Assembly (NCBI GenBank): GCA_032017425.1
Contig: DALZPW010000009.1
Reading direction: 5' to 3' (one strand)
From: Faucicola tetraodonis
GTDB lineage: Bacteria; Pseudomonadota; Gammaproteobacteria; Pseudomonadales; Moraxellaceae
Length of the DNA: 64,000 nt
A program made the position numbers and the translations under genes. The notes below the pieces were generated by a model, which had not been told where the DNA came from, did no database searches, and worked only from the letters and a program-made list of their open reading frames with translations. Of the stretch, positions 53,577 to 63,293 are shown one piece after another (position 1 is the stretch's first letter; each line of letters opens with the position of its first letter).

Positions 53577-53794
53577 AACGGTTACAACTAATCAGCCGCT
53601 TTGAATATAAAGCGATACGATGGTTGCAAAATCTTGGCGCTACTTAGCAATTCAAGTGATTTACTTTATTATTGGGTGAAATAATGCTATGATTTTGCCA
53701 TTTTTATGGTGATTGTTTTTCCCGATAAACGGTCAGTCATACGGGGTTTTTTAATCCCCACCTCACCTAGATTGGATTGGTCAAGGATAATAAG

Positions 53795-54913
53795 ATGAGT
53801 GAGCCAACGATGCAAAAACCGCGCGTGCTGATGATGGCAGCAGGCACGGGTGGGCATGTGTTTCCAGCGATTGCAGTGGCTCAAGCGTTACAACAATCAG
53901 GTGCCCAAGTGCATTGGCTCGGCACCCTAGTCGGTATGGAAAATGAGTTGCTACAACATTACGACTTTACCTACCATGCCATCAATATGCAGGGGTTACG
54001 CGGGAACGGTATCAAACGCTTATTTAAAGCCCCGTCAACCTTACTCAAAGCAACATTAGCCGCTATCAAAATCATCAAAACCAATAAAATCGGCATCGTG
54101 GTAGGGTTTGGTGGTTATGTGACCGCACCCGGCGGATTGGCTGCCAAATTTTGTAAAATACCCATTTTGATTCATGAACAAAATGCCATCGCAGGCATGA
54201 GTAATAACTATCTATCTAAGCTTGCTAATCAAGTGTTAGAAGCCTTCCCAAATACCTTCACCGAACTACCTTCTAATAAAGTGATGACAGTTGGCAACCC
54301 CGTACGTGAGGCTATCGTACAAGTACCGCCACCAAAAGCCCGTATCGATGTCAATGATACCAGCCCTTTAAAGCTATTGGTCATTGGCGGTTCTCTGGGT
54401 GCTCAGGCACTAAATAATCATATCGCGCCCACGCTAAAAAAATTAGAAAGTCTGCCAGACGCCAAGCCATGGCAAGTGCGGCATCAATGTGGTAAAAACA
54501 ACCAAGAGGCTACCCAAGCGGTATATAGCGAAGCACAACTCCAATCAACCCAGTATGAGATTTTGCCATTTGTCAAAGATATGGCAGAAGCATACAGCTG
54601 GGCAGATGTGATTGTCTGCCGTGCTGGGGCGCTGACGGTCACAGAAGTTGCCACGGTTGGATTGCCTGCGGTGTTTGTGCCGCTGCCCCATGCAGTCGAT
54701 GATCACCAAACGGCCAATGCCAAAACCCTATCAGAACATGGCGCCGCGTTTTTAATGCCGCAAAAAGAATTAACGGCAGAGAGTTTAAGTGCCATTTTAG
54801 CCAAGCTCGACCGTCATCAAATTTTAGCGATGGCAGAAAAAGCACGTGAATTTGCCAAACCCAATGCCACACAGCTGGCTGCCGATGCCATTTTATCCCA
54901 GTTAAAACCTTAA
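53795..54913 (+). CDS. murG: UDP-N-acetylglucosamine--lipid I transferase MurG
   Basis: MurG adds GlcNAc to lipid I to make lipid II at the inner membrane face. The 372-residue protein has the N-terminal GT-B glycine loop MMAAGTGGHVFPAIAVAQAL, FGGYVTAPGG, LIHEQNAIAGMSN, the second-domain GGSLGAQALN and the donor-binding RAGALTVTEVATVGLPAVFVPLPHAVDDHQ split over two stretches. The ATG at 53795 has an AAGGATAATAAG ribosome-binding site. It opens the late dcw cluster here; ftsW and murD are not upstream. Confidence 0.95.
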   Translation: MSEPTMQKPRVLMMAAGTGGHVFPAIAVAQALQQSGAQVHWLGTLVGMENELLQHYDFTYHAINMQGLRGNGIKRLFKAPSTLLKATLAAIKIIKTNKIGIVVGFGGYVTAPGGLAAKFCKIPILIHEQNAIAGMSNNYLSKLANQVLEAFPNTFTELPSNKVMTVGNPVREAIVQVPPPKARIDVNDTSPLKLLVIGGSLGAQALNNHIAPTLKKLESLPDAKPWQVRHQCGKNNQEATQAVYSEAQLQSTQYEILPFVKDMAEAYSWADVIVCRAGALTVTEVATVGLPAVFVPLPHAVDDHQTANAKTLSEHGAAFLMPQKELTAESLSAILAKLDRHQILAMAEKAREFAKPNATQLAADAILSQLKP

Positions 54914-54955
54914 TTATTTTTACAACTTATAAGTCATTTATCATTGAGCCTGTCT

Positions 54956-56479
54956 ATGTCAAAATCAGCCAAAACTGCCACTGCCCAATCTACTGAAAAA
55001 CCTGAAAAACCTGAAAAAACCAACCGTGTCACCAAAAAAATTGCCAAGCGCGTGGTCGAAATCCCAGAGATGCGCCGTATACGCCACGTGCATTTTGTCG
55101 GTATTGGTGGGGCAGGGATGTGCGGTATTGCCGAAGTCGTCCATAATCATGGCTATATGGTTAGCGGTTCAGACATCAAACAAAGCCCAGTGACCGACCG
55201 TTTGACCCAAATGGGCATTCAAGTGTTTATCGGGCATGATTCCAAAAACATCAGTGAAGCCGATGTGGTCGTGGTGTCATCAGCGATTGATCGTACCAAC
55301 CCAGAAATCCAAGCTGCCTTGTCAGGACGTATTCCTGTGGTGCGCCGCGCCGATATGTTAGGTGAGCTGATGCGTTACCGTCATGGTATTGCGGTAGCGG
55401 GTGCGCATGGCAAAACTACCACCACTAGCCTGCTTACCATGATTTTAACCGAAGCGGGTTTGGATCCTACTTATGTGATTGGTGGTAAACTTAACGCGTC
55501 AGGCAAAAACGCGTCATTGGGTCAAAGCCGTTATTTGGTGGCGGAAGCGGATGAGTCCGATGCGTCGTTTTTATCGCTGCGCCCGATGGCAGCGATTGTC
55601 ACCAATATTGACCAAGACCATATGGAAACCTATGGCGGCAGTTTTGACAAACTAAAAGCGGCGTATGTGCAGTTTTTACAAAATATGCCGTTTTATGGGT
55701 TAGCAGTATTGTGCGGTGATGACAAAGAGTTGTACGGACTGATTGATAAAATCGCGCGCCCTGTGTTGACTTATGGGTTAGAAAAACATAACGATGTGCA
55801 AGCGATTGACGTGGTGGCAGACGGCACCAAAACCCATTTTACCGTACTGCGTAAAGACCGTGAGCCCCTGCCGATTACTTTGAACATTCCTGGTATTCAT
55901 AATGTCTATAACGCCTTAGCGGCTATTACCATCTCCACCGATGAAGGTGTCAGTGATGAAGCCATTTGCCAAGCGGTCAAAAAATTTGCTGGCGTGGGCA
56001 GACGTTTTGAAAACAATGGTAACTACCCTGTAAAAGATGGCGCAGGCGATGTGCTATTGATTGACGACTATGGTCACCACCCAACCGAAGTGGCAATGAC
56101 TATCAAAGCGGCTCGCCAAAGCTATCCCGATCGCCGCTTGGTGATGATTTTCCAGCCTCACCGTTTTACCCGTACCCGTGATTGCTTCGATGATTTTGTG
56201 GACGTATTGTCACAAGTCGATGTGTTGATGCTACTCGATGTGTATAGCGCAGGTGAAGCGGTGATTGAAGGCGCAGATAGTCGCAGCCTTGCCCGTACCA
56301 TCCGCACCCGCGGACAAGTTGAGCCAATTATGCTAAACATCAATGACATGGATCAAATCCGTCAGGTGCTAGGTAGTATGTTAAAAGGCAATGATTTGCT
56401 GATTACCCAAGGGGCGGGTAACGTGGGTCAACTCTGTCTAGATTTGGCAAAAAACAATTTATTTTTAACTGAAAAATAA
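54956..56479 (+). CDS. murC: UDP-N-acetylmuramate--L-alanine ligase
   Basis: MurC adds L-alanine to UDP-MurNAc in the cytosol. The 507-residue protein has a basic N-terminal extension (about 1-30, with TEKPEKPEKT), HFVGIGGAGMCGIAEVVHN, the ATP loop GAHGKTTTTSLLT, EADESDASF, NIDQDHMETY, the substrate-binding GVGRRFE and DDYGHHPTEV, and FQPHRFTRT. It follows murG by 42 bases and is probably cotranscribed. The ATG at 54956 is chosen over an in-frame TTG four codons upstream. Confidence 0.95.
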   Translation: MSKSAKTATAQSTEKPEKPEKTNRVTKKIAKRVVEIPEMRRIRHVHFVGIGGAGMCGIAEVVHNHGYMVSGSDIKQSPVTDRLTQMGIQVFIGHDSKNISEADVVVVSSAIDRTNPEIQAALSGRIPVVRRADMLGELMRYRHGIAVAGAHGKTTTTSLLTMILTEAGLDPTYVIGGKLNASGKNASLGQSRYLVAEADESDASFLSLRPMAAIVTNIDQDHMETYGGSFDKLKAAYVQFLQNMPFYGLAVLCGDDKELYGLIDKIARPVLTYGLEKHNDVQAIDVVADGTKTHFTVLRKDREPLPITLNIPGIHNVYNALAAITISTDEGVSDEAICQAVKKFAGVGRRFENNGNYPVKDGAGDVLLIDDYGHHPTEVAMTIKAARQSYPDRRLVMIFQPHRFTRTRDCFDDFVDVLSQVDVLMLLDVYSAGEAVIEGADSRSLARTIRTRGQVEPIMLNINDMDQIRQVLGSMLKGNDLLITQGAGNVGQLCLDLAKNNLFLTEK

Positions 56480-56613
56480 CGGCTTGATTGAACAACCGCT
56501 TGATTGAAAAACCACGCGGCAAGCGGTTATGAAACTTAAGGTATTGAAAAGCTGTTGTAGCTTGCCCATACTGCCAGCAGGCGATTATTTTATGAGTGAG
56601 CTAAAATTGCAAG

Positions 56614-56657
56614 CCATACCTAAACCATAGCTAAGTCATAGCCAAGCGATAGTTTAA
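56614..56657. repeat. Four degenerate 11-bp repeats before ddl
   Basis: Four adjacent 11-base units (CCATACCTAAA, CCATAGCTAAG, TCATAGCCAAG, CGATAGTTTAA) lie in the 236-base gap between murC and ddl. The gap also has an inverted repeat CCGCTTG/CAAGCGG (about 56499-56526) with no T run. Confidence 0.5.
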
Positions 56658-56715
56658 AAATTTGTGTGAAATAATTATAGCAATGAATTCGGTTAACAAA
56701 AAATTAGGAATCAAT

Positions 56716-57639
56716 ATGTCAGAGCTTATCGATGTCAAACAATTTGGTAAAGTGGCGGTTGTCTGTGGGGGCTGGAGTGCCGAGCGTGAAGTGTCACTCA
56801 CGAGTGGTCAAGCTGTGCTTGATGCGCTACTCGCTAAAGGCGTGGATGCCCATCACTTTGACCCCAAAGAAACAGATATCTCAAAACTGCGCGACTATGA
56901 CCGCGTATTTAATGTGCTGCATGGCACTTTTGGCGAAGATGGCAGCCTGCAAGGGGTGCTAGACGGTTTTAATATTCCGTATACCGGTTGTGGCGTGTTA
57001 GCCTCTGCGATTGCCATGGATAAGTTTCGCAACCGCTTAGTTTGGCAAGCGTTAGATTTACCAAACGTACCCTATGTCGTGCTTGACGACAATACTGATT
57101 TTACTGCTATCGAACAGCAGCTAGGTTTGCCGCTGTTTGTCAAACCCGCCGCTGAAGGCAGTAGTGTTGGCGTCTTTAAAATTAAAGAAGCGGGCGAGCT
57201 TGCCAAGACCTACCCACAGCTCAAACAATACCACGGCGCTATTTTGGCAGAAAAAGCCATTACAGGCGGTGAGTATGCTTGCTCAATCCTCGGTGATGAG
57301 GTGTTGCCCAGTATTCGCATCATCCCAACGACTGAGTTTTATGACTACGAAGCCAAATACAATCGTGATGATACCGTCTACCAATGCCCATCAGATTTGA
57401 GCGAGGCGCAAGAACAAACCATGCAACAAATCGCAAGAAAAGCGTTTGCCGCCATTGGGGGTAAAGGTTGGTCACGCGTGGATTTTTTACGAGATGACGA
57501 AGGCACGCTATATCTGCTTGAACTCAATACGGTGCCCGGTATGACCAGTCATAGTCTGGTGCCGATGGCAGCCAAAGCACGTGGCATGGATTTTGCGACG
57601 CTATGCGTGCGTATCTTAGAACAAACGTTGAGCGAATAA
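56716..57639 (+). CDS. ddl: D-alanine--D-alanine ligase
   Basis: Ddl makes the D-Ala-D-Ala dipeptide used for peptidoglycan precursors. The 307-residue protein is DdlB-like with VVCGGWSAEREVSLTSG, VFNVLHGTFGEDGSLQG, the ATP-grasp segments FVKPAAEGSSVGVFK and ILAEKAITGGEYAC, GWSRVDFLRDDEGTLYLLELNTVPGMTSHSL split over the active site. The ATG at 56716 has an AGGAATCAAT ribosome-binding site and starts at the family's MSELID-like end. Confidence 0.95.
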   Translation: MSELIDVKQFGKVAVVCGGWSAEREVSLTSGQAVLDALLAKGVDAHHFDPKETDISKLRDYDRVFNVLHGTFGEDGSLQGVLDGFNIPYTGCGVLASAIAMDKFRNRLVWQALDLPNVPYVVLDDNTDFTAIEQQLGLPLFVKPAAEGSSVGVFKIKEAGELAKTYPQLKQYHGAILAEKAITGGEYACSILGDEVLPSIRIIPTTEFYDYEAKYNRDDTVYQCPSDLSEAQEQTMQQIARKAFAAIGGKGWSRVDFLRDDEGTLYLLELNTVPGMTSHSLVPMAAKARGMDFATLCVRILEQTLSE

Positions 57640-57836
57640 GTCGTTTTCGTTTATATTTGTTTACAAAAAAAGTACTTGAATTGTCTAGAAGCGTATTATC
57701 TATTTACCATTCATTTCATTGAATTTGCTATGATATGCTTCTAAGCATAAATCCTTGTAATATTTTTAGTTATTTTGATTTTTGTTGTTGAGATTTTAGT
57801 AATTAATAATTTTAGACCGAGTTATGATTGGTCAAT

Positions 57837-58715
57837 ATGGCAAATTCATTTGTGGCAACTGCTTCCTTAGATACTACGCTCCCCAATCGCTTTCATCAGC
57901 TGCTGCCAAAGTTGTTAATGCTTGGCGTTGTGTTATTGTTGCTGATATTAGCGGCTTTGGCAATTAATGTGTTCAACAAATTACCTAATGCAGCGATTAG
58001 TTTGCAGCATAAAGGGTTAAACACCCAGCAAACCCTGCAGCTTCAGCAATTATTGGGCGAAAAAGCCGACACAAATCTGCTAAAAGCTGATTTGCAAAGC
58101 TATGTAGCAAAACTTGAGACGGTAGATTGGGTAGGGCAAGCCGATGTGCGCCGCGATTGGCAACAAGGTATTGTGGTCAATGTAGTACCGCGCCAAGCCG
58201 TTGCCAAGTTTGGTAGTGAGCGTTTAGTCGATGCCAATGGCATGGTATTTAAACCTGCCGATAGCAATGACCTAAATAATACCAGCCTAATGCAGCTACA
58301 AGGCGATAGCCAAAATGCCATTGTGATGATGCAGCAAATCAAGCAAGTCAGTGATTGGTTTATGCCACTGGGTATAAAAATTGAAGAAGTCATTGTAACG
58401 CCCAGAATGGCATGGCTATTTCGCTTTGATAACGGACTTCGGGTACTGGTTGATAATGACAATACGTCAGAAAAACTGTATCGACTGAGCATCATGTTAC
58501 AAAATCAGCTTAAACCACAGCTTAAAACGCTGCAAACGGTGGATCTACGCTATAAAAATGGCATGGCAATTACCAAACGACCTGTGATACAGCAAGCAAG
58601 TGATACAACTGCCGTCAATGCCAAATCCGCTGATACTAAACCCGTGACCGATGCCAACTCAGCAACCGATTCAAAAACTAACGCCTTAAAAACCACCGCC
58701 AACCCCAGCCATTAG
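57837..58715 (+). CDS. ftsQ: Cell division protein FtsQ
   Basis: FtsQ is a bitopic inner-membrane protein of the divisome that links FtsB/FtsL with later proteins. The 292-residue protein has one membrane segment (about 24-45), a POTRA domain (LLKADLQSYVAKLETVDWVGQADVRRDWQQGIVVNVVPRQAVAKF in pieces), the beta domain and a Ser/Thr/Asp-rich C-terminal tail of about 45 residues that is longer than usual. The gap from ddl is 197 bases, so it has its own promoter region. The ATG at 57837 is chosen over an in-frame TTG three codons upstream. Confidence 0.9.
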   Translation: MANSFVATASLDTTLPNRFHQLLPKLLMLGVVLLLLILAALAINVFNKLPNAAISLQHKGLNTQQTLQLQQLLGEKADTNLLKADLQSYVAKLETVDWVGQADVRRDWQQGIVVNVVPRQAVAKFGSERLVDANGMVFKPADSNDLNNTSLMQLQGDSQNAIVMMQQIKQVSDWFMPLGIKIEEVIVTPRMAWLFRFDNGLRVLVDNDNTSEKLYRLSIMLQNQLKPQLKTLQTVDLRYKNGMAITKRPVIQQASDTTAVNAKSADTKPVTDANSATDSKTNALKTTANPSH

Positions 58716-58740
58716 GTGAAACATAATTTTGTAGTGTTCT

Positions 58741-60021
58741 ATGAAAAAGCCAGATCTGATCGTCGTCGTCCACCTAAGTGCTATTGCTATTCATACTGTG
58801 ATTGGGCAAATCCACAGTGCGCAAGATATTCGTATTATCGGTTTATCTACTGTCAAAAATCATGATTTCTCGCAAGGTACCATTCGCCACCGCGAACGTC
58901 TAAAATCTGCCATCAAACAATCTATTCAAAACGCTGAAGACATGGCAAATTGCCGTGTCAACAGTGTTTGGCTGAGCTTTTCTACCCCAGATTTGCAAAG
59001 CGTCAATAGTGTGGGCGAAGTCAAAATCAAACATGACATCGTACAAGCCAAAGACGTGGTTGCCGCGCTAACCCAAGCCAAAAATAAACATCTTACAGAT
59101 GATTTGTATTTGATGCATTATGCCCAGCAAGGTATTGCTTTAGATGGCAATGCTGAGATGATTGATGATGCGATTGGCATGCAAGCAAGTGACTTGATGG
59201 TGCTCTATCATCTGATGATGATGCCCGTCAAAGGTCGCCAAAATTTACAGCAACTGCTGCAAGAATGTGATGTCAGTATCGACCAAATGCTATTTGATGC
59301 GGTATCTACCGCCGAATACGGCCTATTGCCTGAAGAAAAATACCATGGCGTATGTCTGATTGATATTGGGGCATCGACCACCAGTGTCTGCGTTTACCGT
59401 GAGGATAAGCTGATTTATACCCATTGTTTTGCCGAAGGCGGACATCACGCAACGCTGGATATCTCTATGTTGCTAGACGTCACCATTGCTGAAGCGGAAA
59501 ATATGAAAAAATCCCAAGCCAGTGTCGATCGTCATGGGATTGACTCAAGCCAATTTTTTACCATCAAGCGCTCACAGCATGACGATGAAAAAACCATTAA
59601 TATGCTTGAGCTACTTGAAGTCACTGAAGCTCGCTATATCAGTATTTTAGGCAATATTAAAAGAGAGCTGGATAAAGAGGGGCTAAGTGATTTTTTACAG
59701 CAAGGGTATGTGATCACGGGCGGTGGTGCTGAAATGCGCGGATTATTGCCATTGGCCAAAAAAATCTTTGCCAATAAAGTCAATAAGGTCAATCAACACG
59801 CAGCGATTTCTGCCTACACCCAATATGGTGATGATGACAAGCTTCGCACCATTGCGACGATGATTGGTGAGCGTAAATACCAAACCGCGTTTGGCACACT
59901 GTTATATAGTCAAAGTGAGGCATTTCATCATAGCGAGAAAAGCTCACCCGACTCTTTGCAGGTTCAGCCCATGCGAGAAAAACTCAAAATTGTGAATAAA
60001 TTTTTTGGTAAATTTTTCTAA
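58741..60021 (+). CDS. ftsA: Cell division protein FtsA
   Basis: FtsA is an actin-like ATPase that ties FtsZ to the membrane. The 426-residue protein has the ATPase-fold regions LIVVVHLSAIAIHTVIG, LIDIGASTTSVCVYRED, GYVITGGGAEMRGLLPLAKKIF, and a C-terminal amphipathic helix (MREKLKIVNKFFGKFF) that binds the membrane. The N-terminal phosphate motif is altered (VVHLSAIAI in place of the usual DxG-type loop), a possible divergence from E. coli FtsA. It follows ftsQ by 25 bases. Confidence 0.93.
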   Translation: MKKPDLIVVVHLSAIAIHTVIGQIHSAQDIRIIGLSTVKNHDFSQGTIRHRERLKSAIKQSIQNAEDMANCRVNSVWLSFSTPDLQSVNSVGEVKIKHDIVQAKDVVAALTQAKNKHLTDDLYLMHYAQQGIALDGNAEMIDDAIGMQASDLMVLYHLMMMPVKGRQNLQQLLQECDVSIDQMLFDAVSTAEYGLLPEEKYHGVCLIDIGASTTSVCVYREDKLIYTHCFAEGGHHATLDISMLLDVTIAEAENMKKSQASVDRHGIDSSQFFTIKRSQHDDEKTINMLELLEVTEARYISILGNIKRELDKEGLSDFLQQGYVITGGGAEMRGLLPLAKKIFANKVNKVNQHAAISAYTQYGDDDKLRTIATMIGERKYQTAFGTLLYSQSEAFHHSEKSSPDSLQVQPMREKLKIVNKFFGKFF

Positions 60022-60170
60022 AAAAGAGATGTTTAGTATTTTAAGAGTGCTCATGTTATGATTGACTCTAAAATCCACTAATTGTGTAATGATTTATTTG
60101 ATATTTAATTTAATATGTTTGCTATTTATGCTGCTCAAGCCTACTTGACAGTATACGGAGATTTTCAATT

Positions 60171-61391
60171 ATGGAAGCGAAGTTTAGTATTGTACAAGAT
60201 CACACTGATACATTTGCCGATTCAGCCCGTTTAACCGTCATCGGTGTCGGCGGTGGCGGTGGGAATGCCGTTGAAACCATGGTACAAAATGGTGTAAAAG
60301 GCATTACCTTTGTCTGTGCCAACACTGATAGACAAGCGCTTGACCGCCTGTCAGCGCCTAATAAAATCCAGCTCGGTATCAAAAATAACAACCGCGGCTT
60401 GGGGGCAGGTGCCAATCCAGAAGTGGGTCGTGAAGCAGCTGAGAGCGATGAAGAACAAATTCGCCAATTGCTAGAAAATTCTGACATGGTATTTATTACC
60501 GCAGGTATGGGCGGTGGTACAGGTACAGGCGCTGCGCCAGTCATCGCCAGACTAGCCAAAGAGCTGGGCGTGTTGACCGTTGCGGTGGTGACCATGCCAT
60601 TTACCTTTGAAGGTGGCAGACGCAATAAAGTGGCTAGAGAAGGTATTGAGCAGCTTTCTAACTTTGTCGACTCCATCATCACTATCCCTAACGATAAATT
60701 GATGACAGTGTATGGCAAAATCTCTATGAAAGATGCCTTCAAAAAAGCCGATGAAGTCTTACTTCAAGCGGTGCAAGGTATCTCTAATATGATTTCAAAA
60801 GATGGTTTTATTAACATCGACTTTAACGATATTCGCACGGCAATGACTTCCCGAGGCCATGCGATGATGGGTATCGGTAAAGGCAGTGGTGAAGACCGCG
60901 CTGAGATCGCTGCCGAAAAAGCCATCAAAAGCCCATTACTTGACAACTTATTACTTAAAAATGCCAAAGGTCTCTTGGTCAACGTGGTGGCTAGCTCAGA
61001 CTTCAATTTTGAAGAGCAAGAGCGCATCACCCAAAAAGTGCATAGCTTGGTGGATATTGATGAAGCCAACATCTTCTATGGCGTGGTATTTGATGAAGAC
61101 ATGGGCGATGAAATCCAAGTGACCGTGGTGGCAACAGGTCTTACACTAGATAATACCCCAAAGCATACAACTAGAGATTTTGTCTCAGATGCCTCTAGCA
61201 CCCACAAAGTAGAAGCAGGCACGCATGAACCTGCGTATGCGGCACGCCGTGATATACCACAATCCATCCCTGCACCTCAGCCACCTGTACAGCAAGCTAT
61301 CGAGCCTGCGCCAGCACAACCGCAATCCTCGCAGCCACAACGCACAGGCAACAGTATTCAAGACTATCTACGTCGCCAGCAAAATCGCTAA
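60171..61391 (+). CDS. ftsZ: Cell division protein FtsZ
   Basis: FtsZ is the tubulin-like GTPase that forms the division ring. The 406-residue protein has VIGVGGGGGNAVETMV, the tubulin signature GGGTGTGAAPVIARLAKE, the synergy T7 region NIDFNDIRTAM, a variable linker (about 330-390) and a conserved C-terminal peptide, SIQDYLRRQQNR, that differs a little from the E. coli DIPAFL-type end but keeps the pattern. The gene has its own 149-base leader, GGAG ribosome-binding site and terminator. Confidence 0.97.
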   Translation: MEAKFSIVQDHTDTFADSARLTVIGVGGGGGNAVETMVQNGVKGITFVCANTDRQALDRLSAPNKIQLGIKNNNRGLGAGANPEVGREAAESDEEQIRQLLENSDMVFITAGMGGGTGTGAAPVIARLAKELGVLTVAVVTMPFTFEGGRRNKVAREGIEQLSNFVDSIITIPNDKLMTVYGKISMKDAFKKADEVLLQAVQGISNMISKDGFINIDFNDIRTAMTSRGHAMMGIGKGSGEDRAEIAAEKAIKSPLLDNLLLKNAKGLLVNVVASSDFNFEEQERITQKVHSLVDIDEANIFYGVVFDEDMGDEIQVTVVATGLTLDNTPKHTTRDFVSDASSTHKVEAGTHEPAYAARRDIPQSIPAPQPPVQQAIEPAPAQPQSSQPQRTGNSIQDYLRRQQNR

Positions 61392-61410
61392 GATACCGTA
61401 TAATTTTTCA

Positions 61411-61446
61411 AAAGCCTCACAGCTTAATTGTTGTGAGGTTTTTTTA
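61411..61446 (+). terminator. Rho-independent terminator after ftsZ
   Basis: The stem AGCCTCACA/TGTGAGGTT (one weak pair) has a 10-base loop and a T run. Confidence 0.78.
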
Positions 61447-61589
61447 TCAATGGAGTCAATCATAAAGGTCGATAAAATCAATCAAGCATCACTATGATGT
61501 AGAAAGGGACAATGGTAGAATAGCCAAATGTAACAAATTATATCAACCTAGCTTTGGCTAAGGATGAATGCAATCTACTAGGGGGCATT

Positions 61590-62465
61590 ATGCAGCAGCG
61601 TACTATTCAACAACCCATCAATCTTGAAGGCATCGGCTTACATAGTGGTAACCCTGTACACCTGCGCTTTTCTCCTGCACCCGTTGACTATGGGATTCAA
61701 TTTTTACGTAGTGATGTGGCACAGGCAAAGCCCATTCCCGCTATCTATCATGCGGTAACCGATACCATGATGTCCTCAAATCTCACCAATGAGCTAGGTC
61801 AGCGCATTGGGACAGTCGAGCATTTGATGAGTGCAATTGCTGCGCTTCAAATTGATAATTTACAAATCGAAGTGTCCGCCCCTGAGATTCCAATCATGGA
61901 TGGTAGTGCCATCGAATTTGTACAAGTATTGCAGCAAGCGGGTATTGCCGAGCAAACGTCTGCCAAACGCTATATTCAAGTGTTACAACCGATTGAGGTT
62001 CGCGTGGAGGATAAAGTCGCAGGATTTCGTCCCTACAATGGATTTGTGTTAGATTTCCAAATTGACTTTAATCACCCTGCGTTTAATGGCTCACATCAAA
62101 AGTTTAAATTGGATTTTAATGAAGGCAATTTTATCGAGCATATTGCCAAAGCGCGCACATTCGGCTTTTTAAAAGATATTGAGTACCTAAAAAGCAATAA
62201 CCTAGGGCTGGGGGGCAGTATGCAGAACGCCATTGTTTTAGATGATAGCGGCGTACTTAATCCTGAAGGGTTACGCTTTGACGATGAATTTGTACGCCAT
62301 AAAGTACTAGATGCGATTGGTGACTTATACCTTGCCGGGCACCAAATTTTGGGTGAATTTTACGCTTATAAATCAGGTCATGCGCTCAATAATAAATTGT
62401 TACAGGCTTTATTTAGCGATGAAAATAACTATAAAGTTGTAACAAATAATGACAATGTTAACTAG
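61590..62465 (+). CDS. lpxC: UDP-3-O-acyl-N-acetylglucosamine deacetylase
   Basis: LpxC catalyses the committed step of lipid A synthesis, zinc-dependent deacetylation. The 291-residue protein starts at the family's MQQRTIQQPINLEGIGLHSG, has the zinc ligand in TVEHLMSAIAALQIDN, the EIPIMDGSAIEFV strand, KARTFGFLKDIEYLK and the other ligands in HKVLDAIGDLYLAGH. The ATG at 61590 has a GGGGGC ribosome-binding site. The C-terminus is slightly short versus E. coli (305). It ends the dcw cluster. Confidence 0.95.
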   Translation: MQQRTIQQPINLEGIGLHSGNPVHLRFSPAPVDYGIQFLRSDVAQAKPIPAIYHAVTDTMMSSNLTNELGQRIGTVEHLMSAIAALQIDNLQIEVSAPEIPIMDGSAIEFVQVLQQAGIAEQTSAKRYIQVLQPIEVRVEDKVAGFRPYNGFVLDFQIDFNHPAFNGSHQKFKLDFNEGNFIEHIAKARTFGFLKDIEYLKSNNLGLGGSMQNAIVLDDSGVLNPEGLRFDDEFVRHKVLDAIGDLYLAGHQILGEFYAYKSGHALNNKLLQALFSDENNYKVVTNNDNVN

Positions 62466-62614
62466 ATTTATTTAAATTTATTAATTTTATTGTGCATTTT
62501 TACTAATCAAAAAATTTTGCCTATTGTTTGATTAGTAACATTTTTTCATCAAGAAGTTATCATTTTATTACACTAATTAAACCCAACCCCCCAATTCTAT
62601 CATTTAATTTTTTG

Positions 62615-62673
62615 GATATCTTTTTTTAGCCACTAGCTACTATAAGCGCACTAAAAATAAAAAAAAAGATATC
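62615..62673. terminator. Inverted repeat between lpxC and dciA, possible bidirectional terminator
   Basis: GATATC plus a T run (62615-62627) and the matching A run plus GATATC (62659-62673) can pair over at least 13 bases around a loop of about 30. It lies between two convergent genes in a very AT-rich 339-base gap. The stem is nearly all A-T, so terminator function is uncertain. I see nothing else in 62466-62804. Confidence 0.4.
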
Positions 62674-62804
62674 TTTATCTATCCTATTAATTGTTAATTT
62701 TTTTCTAGTTTTTTACTTTCACTTGCACAAGCCATTACTCTATTAATGAATCTTACTATATTAGTAACATAATTTACATAAAATTACATTGTAACTTGGC
62801 TACT

Positions 62805-63293
62805 TTAGTCTTTTATCAGTTTTTGTAACGCCGTTCTAAGTGGCTCGTTATCCGTGACAAGGTCACATAGCTGTGTTATATTTCGCTTCGTAAATTCGCT
62901 TAGCTCACAATTCTTTACATTGCTAACATTATGATTACACTGTAAACCTGGCATTTGCGAGCCATGAATAGCTTTGACAATCACCACCCGAAAACGTAAC
63001 TGATTAAATTGATGAAAATTGTTGTCGAACGCTTGCAGGGTTGATAGTAGGTGCTGCTGGTTGTAATTGAGGTGATTGGCAAGGGTATGACTGTTCGTAC
63101 TCACCACAAGTCTAAACGATTCACAAGCAATCACTTGTAAGCTTGCTAAGACCTCTTGAGGCAACACGTTTTGCCAAGCGCTGCGAACATCGTTCGTCAA
63201 TTGCTGTAACTGCTGCAGCTTTTTTTGAAACGGTAATTGATAGTTGGCAAGACGCTCAGTGCGGGAAGCAAGATGGTTGGTTGGTTTTTTCAT
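62805..63293 (-). CDS. dciA: DciA/DUF721 family protein
   Basis: DciA loads the replicative helicase DnaB in most bacteria that lack DnaC. The 162-residue protein has the DUF721 fold (helices at the N-terminus, then VLPQEVLASLQVIACESFRLVVSTNSHTLANHL in pieces and QLRFRVV). It lies convergent with lpxC and divergent from an M23 peptidase gene, a layout known in related Moraxellaceae. The ATG at 63293 (MKKPTNH) fits the domain start; the frame stays open 47 codons upstream without family sequence. Confidence 0.82.
   Translation of the reverse strand: MKKPTNHLASRTERLANYQLPFQKKLQQLQQLTNDVRSAWQNVLPQEVLASLQVIACESFRLVVSTNSHTLANHLNYNQQHLLSTLQAFDNNFHQFNQLRFRVVIVKAIHGSQMPGLQCNHNVSNVKNCELSEFTKRNITQLCDLVTDNEPLRTALQKLIKD

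Noticed and set aside
60200..60742. Opposite-strand frame of 180 codons within ftsZ
   Set aside because: Codon-mirror of ftsZ; the polyproline stretch simply reflects the glycine-rich loop.
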